Source: Prochlorococcus marinus CUG1417
GTDB lineage: Bacteria; Cyanobacteriota; Cyanobacteriia; PCC-6307; Cyanobiaceae
Direction: 5' to 3'
Assembly (NCBI RefSeq): GCF_017695975.1
Contig: NZ_JAAORN010000001.1
Coordinates: 62,001-126,000 of the forward strand
DNA length: 64,000 nt
Part shown: positions 36,064 to 46,321 of the stretch, piece by piece
How positions within the stretch are numbered: position 1 is the stretch's first letter
How the letters are laid out: every line of letters starts with the position of its first letter
Translations under genes and position numbers: made by a program
The notes under the pieces: generated by a model
Told to the model about the DNA's origin: nothing
What the model saw: the letters and a program-made list of their open reading frames with translations, nothing else
Database searches by the model: none

Positions 36064-36996
36064 TTAAAATTTCTTGTATCTTGTTTTTTTTGCTATTGAC
36101 ATGCTAGCAATAACAACGCTCCAACACTGTCCAAAATATAAAATTACTCCTAGAAGCCAGACCCACAAGGTAAGTACAAGAAATCCTCCGATAAAACCAT
36201 AAGCTTGAAATCTTACGCCAAGCGAGAGTATACTTTTGCTTACTGCTAAGTTCAACGTTGTTAGGCCAATTCCAATAAGAAAAGATCCAGGTAGAAGTGG
36301 TTTTAAAGGTACTTTTCTACTAGGTAAGAGGGCTTGAAGTAAAAGAGCCATTAAAGAAAATCCAATTACTGGTATTGCAAATTTACCAACTTGTAATAGA
36401 GGTAACTTTAGTAATATATCTGAAATTAAATTATTGGATTTTGAAAGATTTTCTAAAACATTACTAGGGATCATTCTAAGATTCGCACTAATCTGATCTA
36501 GTACCATTAAAAAACCAATAAAGAATACTATCAAAAAAGCTTCAATTCTATTTCTAAGAAATCTAGAAGCTTGCTCTCTCCATGCAGCATTTACTTTTTT
36601 AGAAGGAATTTCGTCCTCCCATAGTCTATCTGAGCCTCTTTGGAGAGATAAATATGCATTTCCTGCTGTAAATAGCAAAAACATAGCCCCTAGAATACCT
36701 GCCCCAAAACCTTGATCTATTAATTTAAATAACGTTGTTTCTACTAATTCAACTACTGAAGGTGGCAAAAGTTGAGAAGCAATAGCAATTATTTGTTGGT
36801 CCAAGCCTTCTTGTTTTCCTAGGAACCATGATGCTATTGAGAGTGAAATTAGAAGAATCGGGAAAAAGGATTGTAGTGTGTAATATGCAAATGCAGCACT
36901 CAAATCAATGCAGTCAGATTTACTCCATCTCTCACAAGCTCCCCACAAACTCTTAAGTATCCAAGTTGAGCTGTGCTGCAAATTTATTTTCTTCAA
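36064..36996 (-). CDS. YihY/BrkB family membrane protein
   Basis: This is a 310-residue inner-membrane protein with six helices. The family pattern is seen in DLSAAFAYYTLQSFFPILLI (residues 28-47), LFTAGNAYLSLQRG, WREQASRFLRNR and GFIGGFLVLTLWVWLLGVIL. The YihY family was once annotated as RNase BN, which is wrong; members are thought to influence lipid or ion export. It has the zinc-ribbon gene 4 bases downstream. Confidence 0.88.
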   Translation of the reverse strand: MKKINLQHSSTWILKSLWGACERWSKSDCIDLSAAFAYYTLQSFFPILLISLSIASWFLGKQEGLDQQIIAIASQLLPPSVVELVETTLFKLIDQGFGAGILGAMFLLFTAGNAYLSLQRGSDRLWEDEIPSKKVNAAWREQASRFLRNRIEAFLIVFFIGFLMVLDQISANLRMIPSNVLENLSKSNNLISDILLKLPLLQVGKFAIPVIGFSLMALLLQALLPSRKVPLKPLLPGSFLIGIGLTTLNLAVSKSILSLGVRFQAYGFIGGFLVLTLWVWLLGVILYFGQCWSVVIASMSIAKKTRYKKF

Positions 36997-37068
36997 ATAT
37001 TTTTTTTTATGCTTTTTTATTGTATCTAATTAAGAAATTTTTCAAGGAATTATGTCTTTATGATGCAA

Positions 37069-37872
37069 CTATTTTTCCAATAATAAATTGCCCCATGGCT
37101 TTAAAATTCCAACTTTTTCTATAGATCGACAAGCAATTAATGGAAAATTAACATCGCTCAAGTCTTCTCCAGGAACTAAATTTAAAGGATCTCTTTCTAA
37201 CCACTCTATAGAGCAATTGAGTTCTTCTAATAGAAGCCAGGCTGCGGCAATATCCCATATCTTAGGGGTTGATTCTATTGCTCCGAAAGTTTGTCCCATC
37301 GCTACACTTGTAAGATTTAAACTTGATACACCTAAGAGTCTGATTTTGCCAGGAAATACCGAGTTTGGTTTTTTTTGTAAAATTTTTATTGATCTACTAC
37401 ACAAAGAAACGCATTCACTTTGATGATTATTTTGGCTAGGATCTATTTTGAGATTATTTAACCAAACTCCTTTACCTTTAATGGATACAAACTTTTTTTT
37501 CAATGTAGGAATTATTAAAAAAGAAGATTGCGGTTTACCATCAACGAACCTTGCCACTGATATAGACCAGTAAGGAATACCTGCTGCAAAATTTGTTGTC
37601 CCATCGAGTGGATCGACCACCCAATAAGCTTTTGAGTTTGGAATTAACTTTTGCCCTTCTTCACTAAGGACGCCCTCACCTGGAGCTATTGAAGCTAAGC
37701 CATCTACTATTGTTTTGTCACTCCATAAATCACAACTTGTTAATAATGATCCATCTGCTTTATTGCTGGCGTTAATATTTCCAAAATCTTTTTGCTGACG
37801 TTGACTAACTAATTCAAATAAAGAATCTAATTTACTTAGTTGCTTATTAGTTAAATTTGGTGGATTCATCAT
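37069..37872 (-). CDS. Inositol-monophosphatase-family protein
   Basis: ATG 37872 overlaps the TGA of the TolC gene as ATGA, a sign of translational coupling; an upstream ATG at 37884 is less likely. The product has the metal-binding motifs GEGVLSEEGQ, WVVDPLDGTTNFAAG near residue 92 and IWDIAAAWLLLEELN near 213. Such enzymes release phosphate from inositol phosphates, histidinol phosphate, 3'-phosphoadenosine phosphate or fructose bisphosphates; the substrate is not determined here. The gene belongs to a unit with tolC. Confidence 0.88.
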   Translation of the reverse strand: MMNPPNLTNKQLSKLDSLFELVSQRQQKDFGNINASNKADGSLLTSCDLWSDKTIVDGLASIAPGEGVLSEEGQKLIPNSKAYWVVDPLDGTTNFAAGIPYWSISVARFVDGKPQSSFLIIPTLKKKFVSIKGKGVWLNNLKIDPSQNNHQSECVSLCSRSIKILQKKPNSVFPGKIRLLGVSSLNLTSVAMGQTFGAIESTPKIWDIAAAWLLLEELNCSIEWLERDPLNLVPGEDLSDVNFPLIACRSIEKVGILKPWGNLLLEK

Positions 37873-39299
37873 TTTATATTGCAAATAGAACCTTTATTTT
37901 TAATTTTAGTATTATTACTAACCAAACAATTTTTACTGATATCAAGAAAAGTTAATCTTTTTAATTCATCTAAATTCAAATTGTAATTATATATTGCATT
38001 AATATTTTTTGATTTCGCATTACTTAATTCACTTTGTCTAACAAGAACATCTTTTAGAGTTGATATTCCGACATCATATCTAAGTCTGGAAAGCCTTACA
38101 GACTCTTTGCTAGATTCAATTTCTTTAAGAGAGGAAATTATTTTCTCTTCATTTAATTTGAGATTTAAGTAGGCTTTACTAATATTTGTGGTTAAAACAT
38201 TTTTTAGATTTTCATAAGTATATTTTTCAGCTTCTGCCTCTTCTATTTTTGATTGATAGGATTTCTTATTTTGTCCGCCATCAAAAATACTCCATGCAAA
38301 ATTTAGACTTATGGTATTAGTATAATTAGATCCAGATTTTTCAAAGTCGATATTAGTTGCTAGAGAGTCACCCTTTGAAAATGTACTAGATAATGAATTA
38401 CTGATATAGATATTTGGCTTATTTTGAGCTAAAAAACTATTTGCTTGGCTCTTTTTGATTGATTGTTGAAGAATAAGGTTTTTTAATGAAAGATTTTTAT
38501 CCAAACCCTCATTTATATTTTTATTCAATTTATGATTCCAAAATCCTATTAGATTTTGCTCTTTATTAGTTTCAAAATCCTCCTTAATATTGAGAATCTC
38601 TTTGAGAGAAATTTTATTAATTTCATGTTCTATTTTCTTTTCATTAAGTGATTGTTTATCTCGAGATAATTGAGCTTCTGCTTCAAGAACTTCAAATTTT
38701 GTACCAATTCCAGCATCTAACTTCGCTTGAGCATTTTCTAAACTTGTAAATGATAAATCAAGTGTGAACTGTTTATTTTGAATATCTTGAAATGACTTTT
38801 TGTATTTGTGATACCTGATTCTTGCTTCTTGAATTAAATCTTTTTTCTTTATCTCATAATTATTTTCTGCAATTTTGTAATTTGTTTTGGCAATTTCAAT
38901 TTCGGATCCTCTAATCGGGGCAATTACATCCCATTTGATATTTAGGGATGGATTAGCAGTAAATTGTGATGTTTTTAAATTAGGTGAATTGCTATTGTAC
39001 TTTTTACCTGCAACATATTTTGGTAGCCCATTGGCTTGGAAATCTAAGGAAGGATACCTTTTGGCAATTTGACTGGAAAGATTAAAGCTTGCTGAGGCTA
39101 CTAAGTTTTGTAATGACTTTAATTCTTGATTATTCAATACAAGTTTTTCTATTTCTTGATAATCAACAAAAGTAATATTTACTCTTTCTTCTAGAACATT
39201 ATCAATATAATTTTTTGTTTCGCTCGAAAGAACATTAACAGAGTTGATACTAAAAGTAACTGGTAAGAATAAGATAGGATTTATTATTCTTCTAAGCAT
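37869..39299 (-). CDS. tolC: TolC family outer membrane efflux protein
   Basis: This is a 476-residue protein with a signal peptide (MLRRIINPILFLPVTFSINS) followed by the long alternating helices of TolC: two repeats, each with LNLKLNEEKIISSLKEI-type heptads and the signature VRLSRLRYDVGISTLKDVLV near residue 397. TolC trimers form the channel of tripartite efflux and type I secretion systems. The gene is 25 bases downstream of the radical SAM gene and overlaps the inositol-phosphatase gene by four bases (ATGA). It may be the sole TolC in a reduced genome. Confidence 0.9.
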   Translation of the reverse strand: MLRRIINPILFLPVTFSINSVNVLSSETKNYIDNVLEERVNITFVDYQEIEKLVLNNQELKSLQNLVASASFNLSSQIAKRYPSLDFQANGLPKYVAGKKYNSNSPNLKTSQFTANPSLNIKWDVIAPIRGSEIEIAKTNYKIAENNYEIKKKDLIQEARIRYHKYKKSFQDIQNKQFTLDLSFTSLENAQAKLDAGIGTKFEVLEAEAQLSRDKQSLNEKKIEHEINKISLKEILNIKEDFETNKEQNLIGFWNHKLNKNINEGLDKNLSLKNLILQQSIKKSQANSFLAQNKPNIYISNSLSSTFSKGDSLATNIDFEKSGSNYTNTISLNFAWSIFDGGQNKKSYQSKIEEAEAEKYTYENLKNVLTTNISKAYLNLKLNEEKIISSLKEIESSKESVRLSRLRYDVGISTLKDVLVRQSELSNAKSKNINAIYNYNLNLDELKRLTFLDISKNCLVSNNTKIKNKGSICNIK

Positions 39300-39324
39300 G
39301 TTTTATAGTATCGAAGATATTCGA

Positions 39325-40704
39325 TTAACCAATCAAAGTATTAATAATATCATTTGAATCATCAAGAACGTGAATTTTGGTATTTAATTGATTTTCAACT
39401 TCTTGGATATTTTTATCATCTAAAAATAAATCAGTATTAATTTTTAACATAATAGATGGGATGTAAACAGCTTCTCCTAAGTCTTTATTTTGCAGCCCAT
39501 GAATCAGGTCTTCTCCCGTTAGGAGTCCAGTTACAACTTGCTCTTGTCCCCAATAAATACTTGGTAGACCATATAAATTAATTATCAATCCATCAATTAA
39601 GTTTAATTTTTTAACTACAGGAATGAGGGCTTCATAGACTAATTTACCTACAATCCAACTAATTTTTTTTGGCTTTTTTACTTTTTTGGGTAGGTTTTTA
39701 GACTTCTCTTTTAATGTTTCTAGAAAGTTTCTAATAGTGCCAACCCCATTAGATTCTTGTGGCATATTTTCGTAGGTTTTGTAACTAGGTAGATTTGTAC
39801 CAGCAATCAAATACCATTCGTCTGCTAGCCAACAAAAACGAGTCCCATGAGTAATTTGTAGAGAGGCTTGAATTCTCTCTACTTGTTTAATAGTTTTTAT
39901 TGCGTATTCTGGGTTTATTGATTTCAATCCATCATTTTCAGGTCTAAATTTTGTAAGTCCTACAGGAACTATTGCAACTGAAAGTACTGTCTTAGAGGTT
40001 TTTTTGTAGAATTCAGCAAGTTCTAAAATTGATTTCTCAAGAATATCTCCATCGTTTATATCTGGACAAATAACAATTTGAGCATGTATTTGAATAGAGT
40101 TTTTTTCAAACCATGAAATTTGATCAAGGATCACTCCTGCTTTTTTATTTTTTAATAATTTTTCTCTTGTGGCGGGATCAGTAGCATGAACTGAAATAAA
40201 AAGTGGGGATAGTTTTTGCATAGCAATTCTTTCCCAATCTTCTTTTCTTAAATTCGTTAGAGTTAGATAAGAGCCATACAGGAAACTTAATCTATAGTCA
40301 TCATCTTTTATATAGAGGCTTTTTCTTTTACCACTTGGCTGTTGATCAATAAAACAAAATGGACATCTATTATTGCATTGCTTGATTGAGTCAAATAATG
40401 CATCCTTAAAATTTATACCTAAATTAACGTCTTGATCTTTTTCAATATTTATATTGTGAATTTCATGATTTTTATCTAAAACTGATATGTCTAAAAATTC
40501 TTCACTAATGAGAATTTGATAATCAATTAAATCTCTTGGTTTTTTCCCATTAATACTAATAATTGAATCACCTGATTCAAATCCTATTTCTTGAGCAATG
40601 GAATTAGCTTCAATACTTTCAATTTCTGCAGGGTTTATTTTATAAGTAATGTTAGGAACCAAAAGATCATTGGGATCTTCTGTGTAATTAATTTCTTGCC
40701 ACAC
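39325..40704 (-). CDS. Radical SAM protein with PDZ and DUF512 domains
   Basis: The 459 residues comprise a PDZ-like N-terminus (residues 25-60, ANSIAQEIGFESGDSIISIN), the radical SAM site CNNRCPFCFIDQQP (C-x3-C-x2-C) near residue 110, and a C-terminal DUF512 with LINLYGLPSIYWGQEQVVTG. This arrangement is the cyanobacterial DUF512 family (TIGR03279). It would bind a 4Fe-4S cluster; the reaction is unknown. It lies upstream of tolC on the same strand. Divergent from the DUF3120 gene at 40883. Confidence 0.88.
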   Translation of the reverse strand: MWQEINYTEDPNDLLVPNITYKINPAEIESIEANSIAQEIGFESGDSIISINGKKPRDLIDYQILISEEFLDISVLDKNHEIHNINIEKDQDVNLGINFKDALFDSIKQCNNRCPFCFIDQQPSGKRKSLYIKDDDYRLSFLYGSYLTLTNLRKEDWERIAMQKLSPLFISVHATDPATREKLLKNKKAGVILDQISWFEKNSIQIHAQIVICPDINDGDILEKSILELAEFYKKTSKTVLSVAIVPVGLTKFRPENDGLKSINPEYAIKTIKQVERIQASLQITHGTRFCWLADEWYLIAGTNLPSYKTYENMPQESNGVGTIRNFLETLKEKSKNLPKKVKKPKKISWIVGKLVYEALIPVVKKLNLIDGLIINLYGLPSIYWGQEQVVTGLLTGEDLIHGLQNKDLGEAVYIPSIMLKINTDLFLDDKNIQEVENQLNTKIHVLDDSNDIINTLIG

Positions 40705-40882
40705 AATTTAAGGCCACAAACTCTTATTTATATTTATTCTAAACTTATATATGACTCAAAGTGTATTAAATACTTTTAAAAAACTAAATATAGTTTTGAA
40801 ATTATGGGCCTTTAATTTATTAAAATATGTCATTCGCAGTTTTCTAAAACACGATTTAGATTAATTAAAATAACCTTTTTCA

Positions 40883-41650
40883 TTGAAAGAATTAATTACA
40901 AAAAATTTAGAAGTGAAAGATAAATTGAACTATGAATTGCAAAATACATTTGATTCATACGAAGATAGTTTTTTATCAAATCCTATATCTTTAAGATTAT
41001 GGTCTTCTTTTTTTGTAATTTTACCTATTTTTGTTCAAGCTCCTTGGGTTAGATTAGAACCAATAAGTGCTCTTTGTTTTACTTTTGTTATTCTCCTAGT
41101 GGCATTTGTTTTGAATCAGAAAGGATCAAATAAGTGGTTTATTGTCAGTTCATTATTACTTGGTGTATCAGGTAGTTGGCTTGGTGGATGTTTGTTTTGG
41201 GGATGGTTAAGCCCATTTCCTATTTTACATATACCTGTTGAGGCTGTAGTTCTCCCATTAGCTTTAATTGGATTTGGTACTAATTGGAAAATAGGTTCAA
41301 GTTTTTATATCTCTTCTTTATTTGGAACCGCAATTACCGACATTACAATATTTTTAATCGGAATTATGGATCAATGGAAGCAGGTGATTACAGCAGATTC
41401 TGAAAATGCACCTATAATTCTTCAAAAAACTTCAGAGAGTCTTATCCAAATAAAATCTCTATCTATTATTGTTTTTGTTGCTCTTATACTTTGGTTTATT
41501 TCAAAAGAAATTTTAGATTCAGCAACAATCAATACTACTAGTGGTAAAGCACTTTTAGTTTCTAGTTATGTAATTCAAACGACATTAATTGTTGATGGTA
41601 TTTTTATTGTTTTAGCAATTCTTCAACCAACTTTTAGTGGATTGGTTTAA
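40883..41650 (+). CDS. DUF3120 family membrane protein
   Basis: This 255-residue protein starts at TTG 40883 because no ATG occurs in frame upstream of the conserved part. Six or seven hydrophobic helices are seen: WSSFFVILPIFVQAPWVRLE, ISALCFTFVILLVAFVL, WFIVSSLLLGVSGSW and others, with LGGCLFWGWLSPFPILHIPV as a conserved core. DUF3120 is a cyanobacterial family of unknown function. The TAA overlaps the nadB ATG by one base (TAATG), so translation of nadB may be coupled. Confidence 0.8.
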   Translation: MKELITKNLEVKDKLNYELQNTFDSYEDSFLSNPISLRLWSSFFVILPIFVQAPWVRLEPISALCFTFVILLVAFVLNQKGSNKWFIVSSLLLGVSGSWLGGCLFWGWLSPFPILHIPVEAVVLPLALIGFGTNWKIGSSFYISSLFGTAITDITIFLIGIMDQWKQVITADSENAPIILQKTSESLIQIKSLSIIVFVALILWFISKEILDSATINTTSGKALLVSSYVIQTTLIVDGIFIVLAILQPTFSGLV

Positions 41651-43317
41651 TGTTAAGGCCTCCATTTTCGCAAGAACCGATACCAATAAATAATTGGGAT
41701 GTAATAGTTGTAGGTGCTGGAGCTGCTGGCCTTATGACTTGTCTTGAATTACCTGCAAATTTAAAAGTGCTTCTTCTAAATAGAAATACTAGTAAGGTAT
41801 CTTCCAGTAGATGGGCCCAAGGAGGAATTGCATCTGTTGTTAGACAAGATGATTCATTTGATCTTCATGCTGAGGACACTTTAAAAGCAGGAGATGGGCT
41901 GTGTGATTTTCAAGCTGTAGAAATGTTGGTTAAAGAAGCTCCAGGTTGTGTAGACAGGTTGCAGAATTTAGGGATGATTTTTGATCAAAGTGCTGATCAA
42001 CTAGCTACTACCTTGGAAGCAGCCCATTCAAGAAGAAGAGTCTTACATGTTAAAGATCGTACTGGACGAGCCTTAGTTGAAGTTCTAGAAGATCATATTG
42101 AGAATCATAAAAATATTCTTCACTGCAGGGGTGTAAGAGTCACTGAGCTTCTCATTGAAAATAAAGAATGTAGAGGAGTTCAGGTTCTTGATGGAGCAAA
42201 TTTATATTGGATTCAATCGAGAGCTGTTGTTTTGGCTACAGGTGGGGGTGGTCACTTATTTACTAATACAACAAATCCTGCTCAATCATCTGGAGAAGGG
42301 ATTGCTCTTGCATGGAAAGCAGGCGCTGCTATCGAAGATTTAGAGTTTGTGCAATTTCATCCAACCGCTTTAAAATTTTATGGCGCACCTTGCTTCTTAA
42401 TATCTGAGGCACTTAGAGGAGAAGGAGCGATTTTAGTTGATAAAAATGGTGAAAGTCCAGTTAAAAATCTTGAAAATCGTGATTTAGCTACTAGAGATCA
42501 GGTAAGTAGAGCAATTATGAAAAATATGCATGATAATAATGTAGATCATGTTGGCTTAGATCTTCGGTATATTGACCCAGAAAAAATCGTAGAGCGCTTC
42601 CCCACGATCTTAAGTCGATGCCAGGATTATGGTGTTAACCCTCTCAATGAGGTTATTCCCGTAGCTCCTGCAGCTCATTATTGGATGGGGGGCATTAAAA
42701 CTGATTTAAATGCATCTTCAACAAGAAAAGGATTATATGCCGTTGGAGAAGTCGCTTCTACAGGTGTGCATGGTGCTAATAGACTGGCAAGCAATTCACT
42801 GATGGAGTGTCTTGTTTTCGCAAGAAAAATGTCTTCAATTGTTTTAAATGACTTTTCTAAATTTCAAAAATTTGATAGATCATTTAAAGAATTTGATATT
42901 GAAGATCCTAAAGAAGGTCAAATTTCTAGAATTGCTGAAAAAATTGATGAACTAAGAAAACTATGTTGGTTAAATTTAGGAGTATCTCGAAATAAGGCAA
43001 ATATGAGTAAATTTTTAAATAATATTCAAGATGATATTTCTCAACTACAAAAAAATGCTTTACTAAGTACTCTTGAAAAAATAGAATTTCATCAAAAAAT
43101 TAAACTTAGTGAGCGCAATAGGAGGGCACTTAATCTTTTACTGGATTTAAAGAACAGACAAATAACCACCATAACCTTATTAAAAGCTTGTCTTTTTAGA
43201 GAAGAGAGTAGAGGAGGCCATTATAGAGATGATTTTCCAGCTAAAGATAAAAATTGGGAATGCCATACTAGACAAAAGTTAGATCATAAAATTCAGAAGA
43301 GGTTTATTAAAAATTAG
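41650..43317 (+). CDS. nadB: L-aspartate oxidase
   Basis: NadB oxidises L-aspartate to iminoaspartate, the first step of NAD synthesis, with FAD. The 555 residues carry the FAD fold VVGAGAAGLMTC near the N-terminus, SSRWAQGGIASVV, the flavin-binding GGGGHLFTNTTNP, the catalytic arginines in EALRGEGAIL and RDLATRDQVSRAI, and HGANRLASNSLMECLVF near 375. The 80 extra C-terminal residues are typical. It overlaps the convergent VKOR gene by 11 bases. Confidence 0.95.
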   Translation: MLRPPFSQEPIPINNWDVIVVGAGAAGLMTCLELPANLKVLLLNRNTSKVSSSRWAQGGIASVVRQDDSFDLHAEDTLKAGDGLCDFQAVEMLVKEAPGCVDRLQNLGMIFDQSADQLATTLEAAHSRRRVLHVKDRTGRALVEVLEDHIENHKNILHCRGVRVTELLIENKECRGVQVLDGANLYWIQSRAVVLATGGGGHLFTNTTNPAQSSGEGIALAWKAGAAIEDLEFVQFHPTALKFYGAPCFLISEALRGEGAILVDKNGESPVKNLENRDLATRDQVSRAIMKNMHDNNVDHVGLDLRYIDPEKIVERFPTILSRCQDYGVNPLNEVIPVAPAAHYWMGGIKTDLNASSTRKGLYAVGEVASTGVHGANRLASNSLMECLVFARKMSSIVLNDFSKFQKFDRSFKEFDIEDPKEGQISRIAEKIDELRKLCWLNLGVSRNKANMSKFLNNIQDDISQLQKNALLSTLEKIEFHQKIKLSERNRRALNLLLDLKNRQITTITLLKACLFREESRGGHYRDDFPAKDKNWECHTRQKLDHKIQKRFIKN

Positions 43318-44242
43318 AATCTCCTTGATAGCCCGTCTTTACGGCTAATTCATTTAAGTCGCGAGTACCACTGATGATTTCTCCATTTATTTCCCAAGAA
43401 GGAAATCCACTAATTCCTTTTGTTTGGCATAGCTCATACTCATTATCTTTACCATCTTTAGCGCATTCAACTACTTTTAATTCTTTAACTGCTTCCCTAC
43501 CAAATAATTGTTTCTGATCGTGGCAATGCGGGCACCAGTATGCACTATACATAAAAATGTTGTTTTCACTTAAAAATTTTGCAAATTTTACCTTCTGGGG
43601 AGAGCTTGAAGTGGTAATTATTGGCGATACATTTTCAGTGGGGCTTGCAACATTTATAGCATTAGAGGGATCAACGTTTGTAGACCAAATTAAGCCTCCT
43701 AGCAAGACACTAATTGCTACAATAAAACCTCTAAAAATCATAGGTTCTCTACTTTCAAACTTTGCTCCAATCATAGAAATTATAAAGATAGAAAACGATA
43801 AGATTGCTGAAAGTATACAAAAAAAGCAATATGCTTGAATCTTAAAAAACATTATATTGATTAATAAAAAGCTAAATGTTGATGATGAACAAGATATTAG
43901 AAATAATAACCACCATAAAAACTTATTTAGTTTTTCTTTTGGGGAAATTAAATTAAGCGAAAGTATTATTGTGATAACTAATATTGATAAATAAGTTATA
44001 AATCCAGCTAATGAGAGAGGTATATTAACTTGATTATTTTCAAATAAAGTACCCCAAGGACTATTTAAAACTGTTTCACAACCATTTTGTATCCCTGGGC
44101 ATGAAAGCGAAGTAAATAATCCCCAGTTTTTTAAAGTAATAGAACCTGTATCAACTATGCCTATAGTGCTAAGAATTCCGATTATGATTTTTGGCCATTT
44201 CAAATCTTTTTTATTTCTTCTGTTTAAAGTCTTAAGGGCCAT
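43307..44242 (-). CDS. VKOR-thioredoxin fusion disulfide-forming protein
   Basis: This is a 311-residue membrane oxidoreductase that makes disulfides in the lumen or periplasm. The N-terminal half is vitamin K epoxide reductase-like: four helices, the loop cysteines in [14 protein letters not shown] and the redox pair in CFFC near residue 138. The C-terminal half has a thioredoxin-type site [13 protein letters not shown] near residue 233 and [13 protein letters not shown]. Fused VKOR-Trx proteins are standard in cyanobacteria, where VKOR reoxidises the thioredoxin part. The final 11 bases overlap nadB. Confidence 0.92.
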   Translation of the reverse strand: MALKTLNRRNKKDLKWPKIIIGILSTIGIVDTGSITLKNWGLFTSLSCPGIQNGCETVLNSPWGTLFENNQVNIPLSLAGFITYLSILVITIILSLNLISPKEKLNKFLWWLLFLISCSSSTFSFLLINIMFFKIQAYCFFCILSAILSFSIFIISMIGAKFESREPMIFRGFIVAISVLLGGLIWSTNVDPSNAINVASPTENVSPIITTSSSPQKVKFAKFLSENNIFMYSAYWCPHCHDQKQLFGREAVKELKVVECAKDGKDNEYELCQTKGISGFPSWEINGEIISGTRDLNELAVKTGYQGDSNF

Positions 44243-44348
44243 ACAAAACGAAAGTTTGTTATTTACATTATCTATCCTAATATTATCTTGGCATGAAAAA
44301 TATATTACAAAATGCTTTTTAAATCTTTTAATTCTTATTTTTCAAGTT

Positions 44349-45713
44349 GTGAAACAAAATAGTCTCAATATAAAAGAAAAAAAACTATCTAAGATTGCAT
44401 TCAGTCATGTTGGTTGTGAGAAAAATCTTGTAGATACTGAACATATGCAAGGCTTACTATATAGAGAGGGTTATGACGTTGACAGCAATATAAATGATGC
44501 AAATGTTGTTGTTGTAAATACTTGCAGTTTTATTGAAACAGCTAGAGAAGAATCTATTAGAAAAATTCTAGAATATACAAATCAAGGAAAGGAAGTAATA
44601 GTTGCAGGCTGTATGGCTCAGCATTTTAAAGATGAACTTCTAAAAGAAATCCCTGAAATAAAAGGTTTGGTTGGAACTGGAGATTATCAAAAAATAGCCA
44701 AGGTTTTAGACAGAGTAGAAAAAGGGGAAATCGTTAATGAAGTTTCAAAAATACCTGAATTTATTGCAAATGAGGAAATGCCTCGTTTTGTAGATAAAAA
44801 CAAATTTGTTGCTTATCTTCGTATTGCTGAAGGCTGTAACTATAATTGCGCTTTTTGTATTATTCCTAAATTGAGAGGTCCCCAAAGAAGTAGAACAATA
44901 GAATCTATAGTTTCAGAAGCCAAAAGTCTTGCAAAGCAGGGAATACAAGAAATCATATTAATTAGTCAAATAACAACTAATTATGGTCAAGATATTTATG
45001 GAAAACCATCATTAGCCAAACTTTTGAATGAGCTTTCTAAAGTTCCAATTCCTTGGATCAGGATACATTATGCTTATCCAACGGGTTTAACTGATGAAGT
45101 TATTAGAGCCTTCAAAGATTCAGAGAATATAGTGCCTTACTTTGATTTACCACTTCAGCATAGTCATCCAGATGTGTTGAGGAGTATGAATAGACCTTGG
45201 CAGGCTTCTTTGAATGAATCAATTTTGGAGAAAATTAGAAAAGAAATTCCATCTGCTGTATTAAGAACTAGTCTCATTGTCGGTTTCCCAGGAGAAAAAA
45301 AAGAACATTTTGAACATCTTCTGGAATTTTTGTATAGGCACAAATTTGATCATGTAGGAGTGTTTATTTTTTCTCCTGAGGATGGAACTGCAGCTTTTGA
45401 TTTGCCAAATAGAGTATTCCCAGAGGTTGCAGAGGCAAGAAAAGATAATGTTATTTCAGTTCAACAAAATATTTCTAAAGATAAAAATCAGTCATATGTT
45501 GGTTCAAAAATGAAAGTTTTGGTAGAAAAAATATCAGATAATAACGAATTAATAGGTCGGTCCTACAATTTCGCTCCTGAAATTGATGGAAATGTGATTT
45601 TATCTATCAATAATAAAAATGATTTGAAAAATTATATTGGTAAATTTGTTGAATCAAATATTTCTTTTGCCGATGAATATGATTTGTATGGTGAGATTAT
45701 TAAAATTTTGTAG
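44349..45713 (+). CDS. rimO: Ribosomal protein S12 methylthiotransferase RimO
   Basis: RimO methylthiolates the aspartate of ribosomal protein S12. The frame runs back to 44157, but the first 64 residues are hydrophobic and unlike the family; the GTG at 44349 ([20 protein letters not shown]) gives a normal length of 454. Cluster ligands are seen in [19 protein letters not shown] and AGCMAQ for the auxiliary cluster and [11 protein letters not shown] for the radical SAM cluster. A TRAM domain ends the protein. The gene is divergent from the VKOR gene, whose start at 44242 lies 107 bases away. Confidence 0.93.
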   Translation: MKQNSLNIKEKKLSKIAFSHVGCEKNLVDTEHMQGLLYREGYDVDSNINDANVVVVNTCSFIETAREESIRKILEYTNQGKEVIVAGCMAQHFKDELLKEIPEIKGLVGTGDYQKIAKVLDRVEKGEIVNEVSKIPEFIANEEMPRFVDKNKFVAYLRIAEGCNYNCAFCIIPKLRGPQRSRTIESIVSEAKSLAKQGIQEIILISQITTNYGQDIYGKPSLAKLLNELSKVPIPWIRIHYAYPTGLTDEVIRAFKDSENIVPYFDLPLQHSHPDVLRSMNRPWQASLNESILEKIRKEIPSAVLRTSLIVGFPGEKKEHFEHLLEFLYRHKFDHVGVFIFSPEDGTAAFDLPNRVFPEVAEARKDNVISVQQNISKDKNQSYVGSKMKVLVEKISDNNELIGRSYNFAPEIDGNVILSINNKNDLKNYIGKFVESNISFADEYDLYGEIIKIL

Positions 45714-45716
45714 TTT

Positions 45717-45809
45717 TTAAATTAATTTAACTGCTCTTAAGAGCTTATCTAATGCGAAAGCAGCTCCAAAACCAAAACCAATAAATGCAATATAGAAAAT
45801 GATGTTCAT
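45717..45809 (-). CDS. petL: Probable cytochrome b6f complex subunit PetL
   Basis: This is a 30-residue one-helix protein: MNIIFYIAFIGFGFGAAFAL then DKLLRAVKLI. The single helix with a short basic end RAVKLI is like PetL of the cytochrome b6f complex, which ends in a similar Arg/Lys-x-Leu-Ile. It lies convergently 3 bases after the rimO stop. The call rests on length and the C-terminal pattern only, so other tiny photosynthetic subunits are possible. Confidence 0.55.
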   Translation of the reverse strand: MNIIFYIAFIGFGFGAAFALDKLLRAVKLI

Positions 45810-45873
45810 TAATTTTTTTATTTTTATTTAATTTAACATCAGATGAAAAGATTAGATTTTTTCGTTTAATTTC

Positions 45874-46260
45874 TTAATCTTGGATATATGGTAATTTTTT
45901 GTATAAACATTCTTCTGCTTTTTGTAGTTCCCGGCCTAAATATAGAGCATGATCGAATCTGGTTATTAAGTCATTTCTTTCTTCAGTAATCAATATTCCA
46001 AGTTGTTTCGCACTAGTACCTTTAAAAATTTCATTACTAACTCTTTTATTTTGAGAGTCGCATTTAATTGGTTCATTTGTTTCTGGGTCAAGAGCATAGC
46101 CTTCTTCATCGATGTTATTTAAAAAGTGTTCTAAAATTATTTTATTTTCTTCTAAATCTACTTTTATAATAAAATAACCGTTTGGATCTAAATCTATATA
46201 TCTGTTGGATAGATTATTATCAATCTTTATTTTTTCATCTAAACTTTTACTAGAATCCAT
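45874..46260 (-). CDS. DUF4346 family protein
   Basis: This 128-residue soluble protein matches DUF4346 by RYIDLDPNGYFIIKVDLEEN, NNIDEEGYALDPETNEPIKC and FKGTSAKQLGILITEERNDL. In cyanobacteria this family is sometimes fused to or near tetrahydromethanopterin-like methyltransferase proteins; here it stands alone. No catalytic residues can be named. It is on the minus strand upstream of petL, 64 bases away. Confidence 0.75.
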   Translation of the reverse strand: MDSSKSLDEKIKIDNNLSNRYIDLDPNGYFIIKVDLEENKIILEHFLNNIDEEGYALDPETNEPIKCDSQNKRVSNEIFKGTSAKQLGILITEERNDLITRFDHALYLGRELQKAEECLYKKLPYIQD

Positions 46261-46321
46261 TATTAGAGGTTAATAAAAACGCATACTACTAATATAAACT
46301 TTAGAAAAGCCATATAATTTT

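Noticed and set aside
40591-40779. 62-codon plus-strand ORF upstream of the DUF3120 gene
   Set aside because: It overlaps the start of the radical SAM gene in antisense, and its composition is that of noncoding AT-rich DNA.
44157-44348. Longer rimO start at 44157
   Set aside because: The extra 64 residues are hydrophobic and not seen in RimO; GTG 44349 gives the family length.
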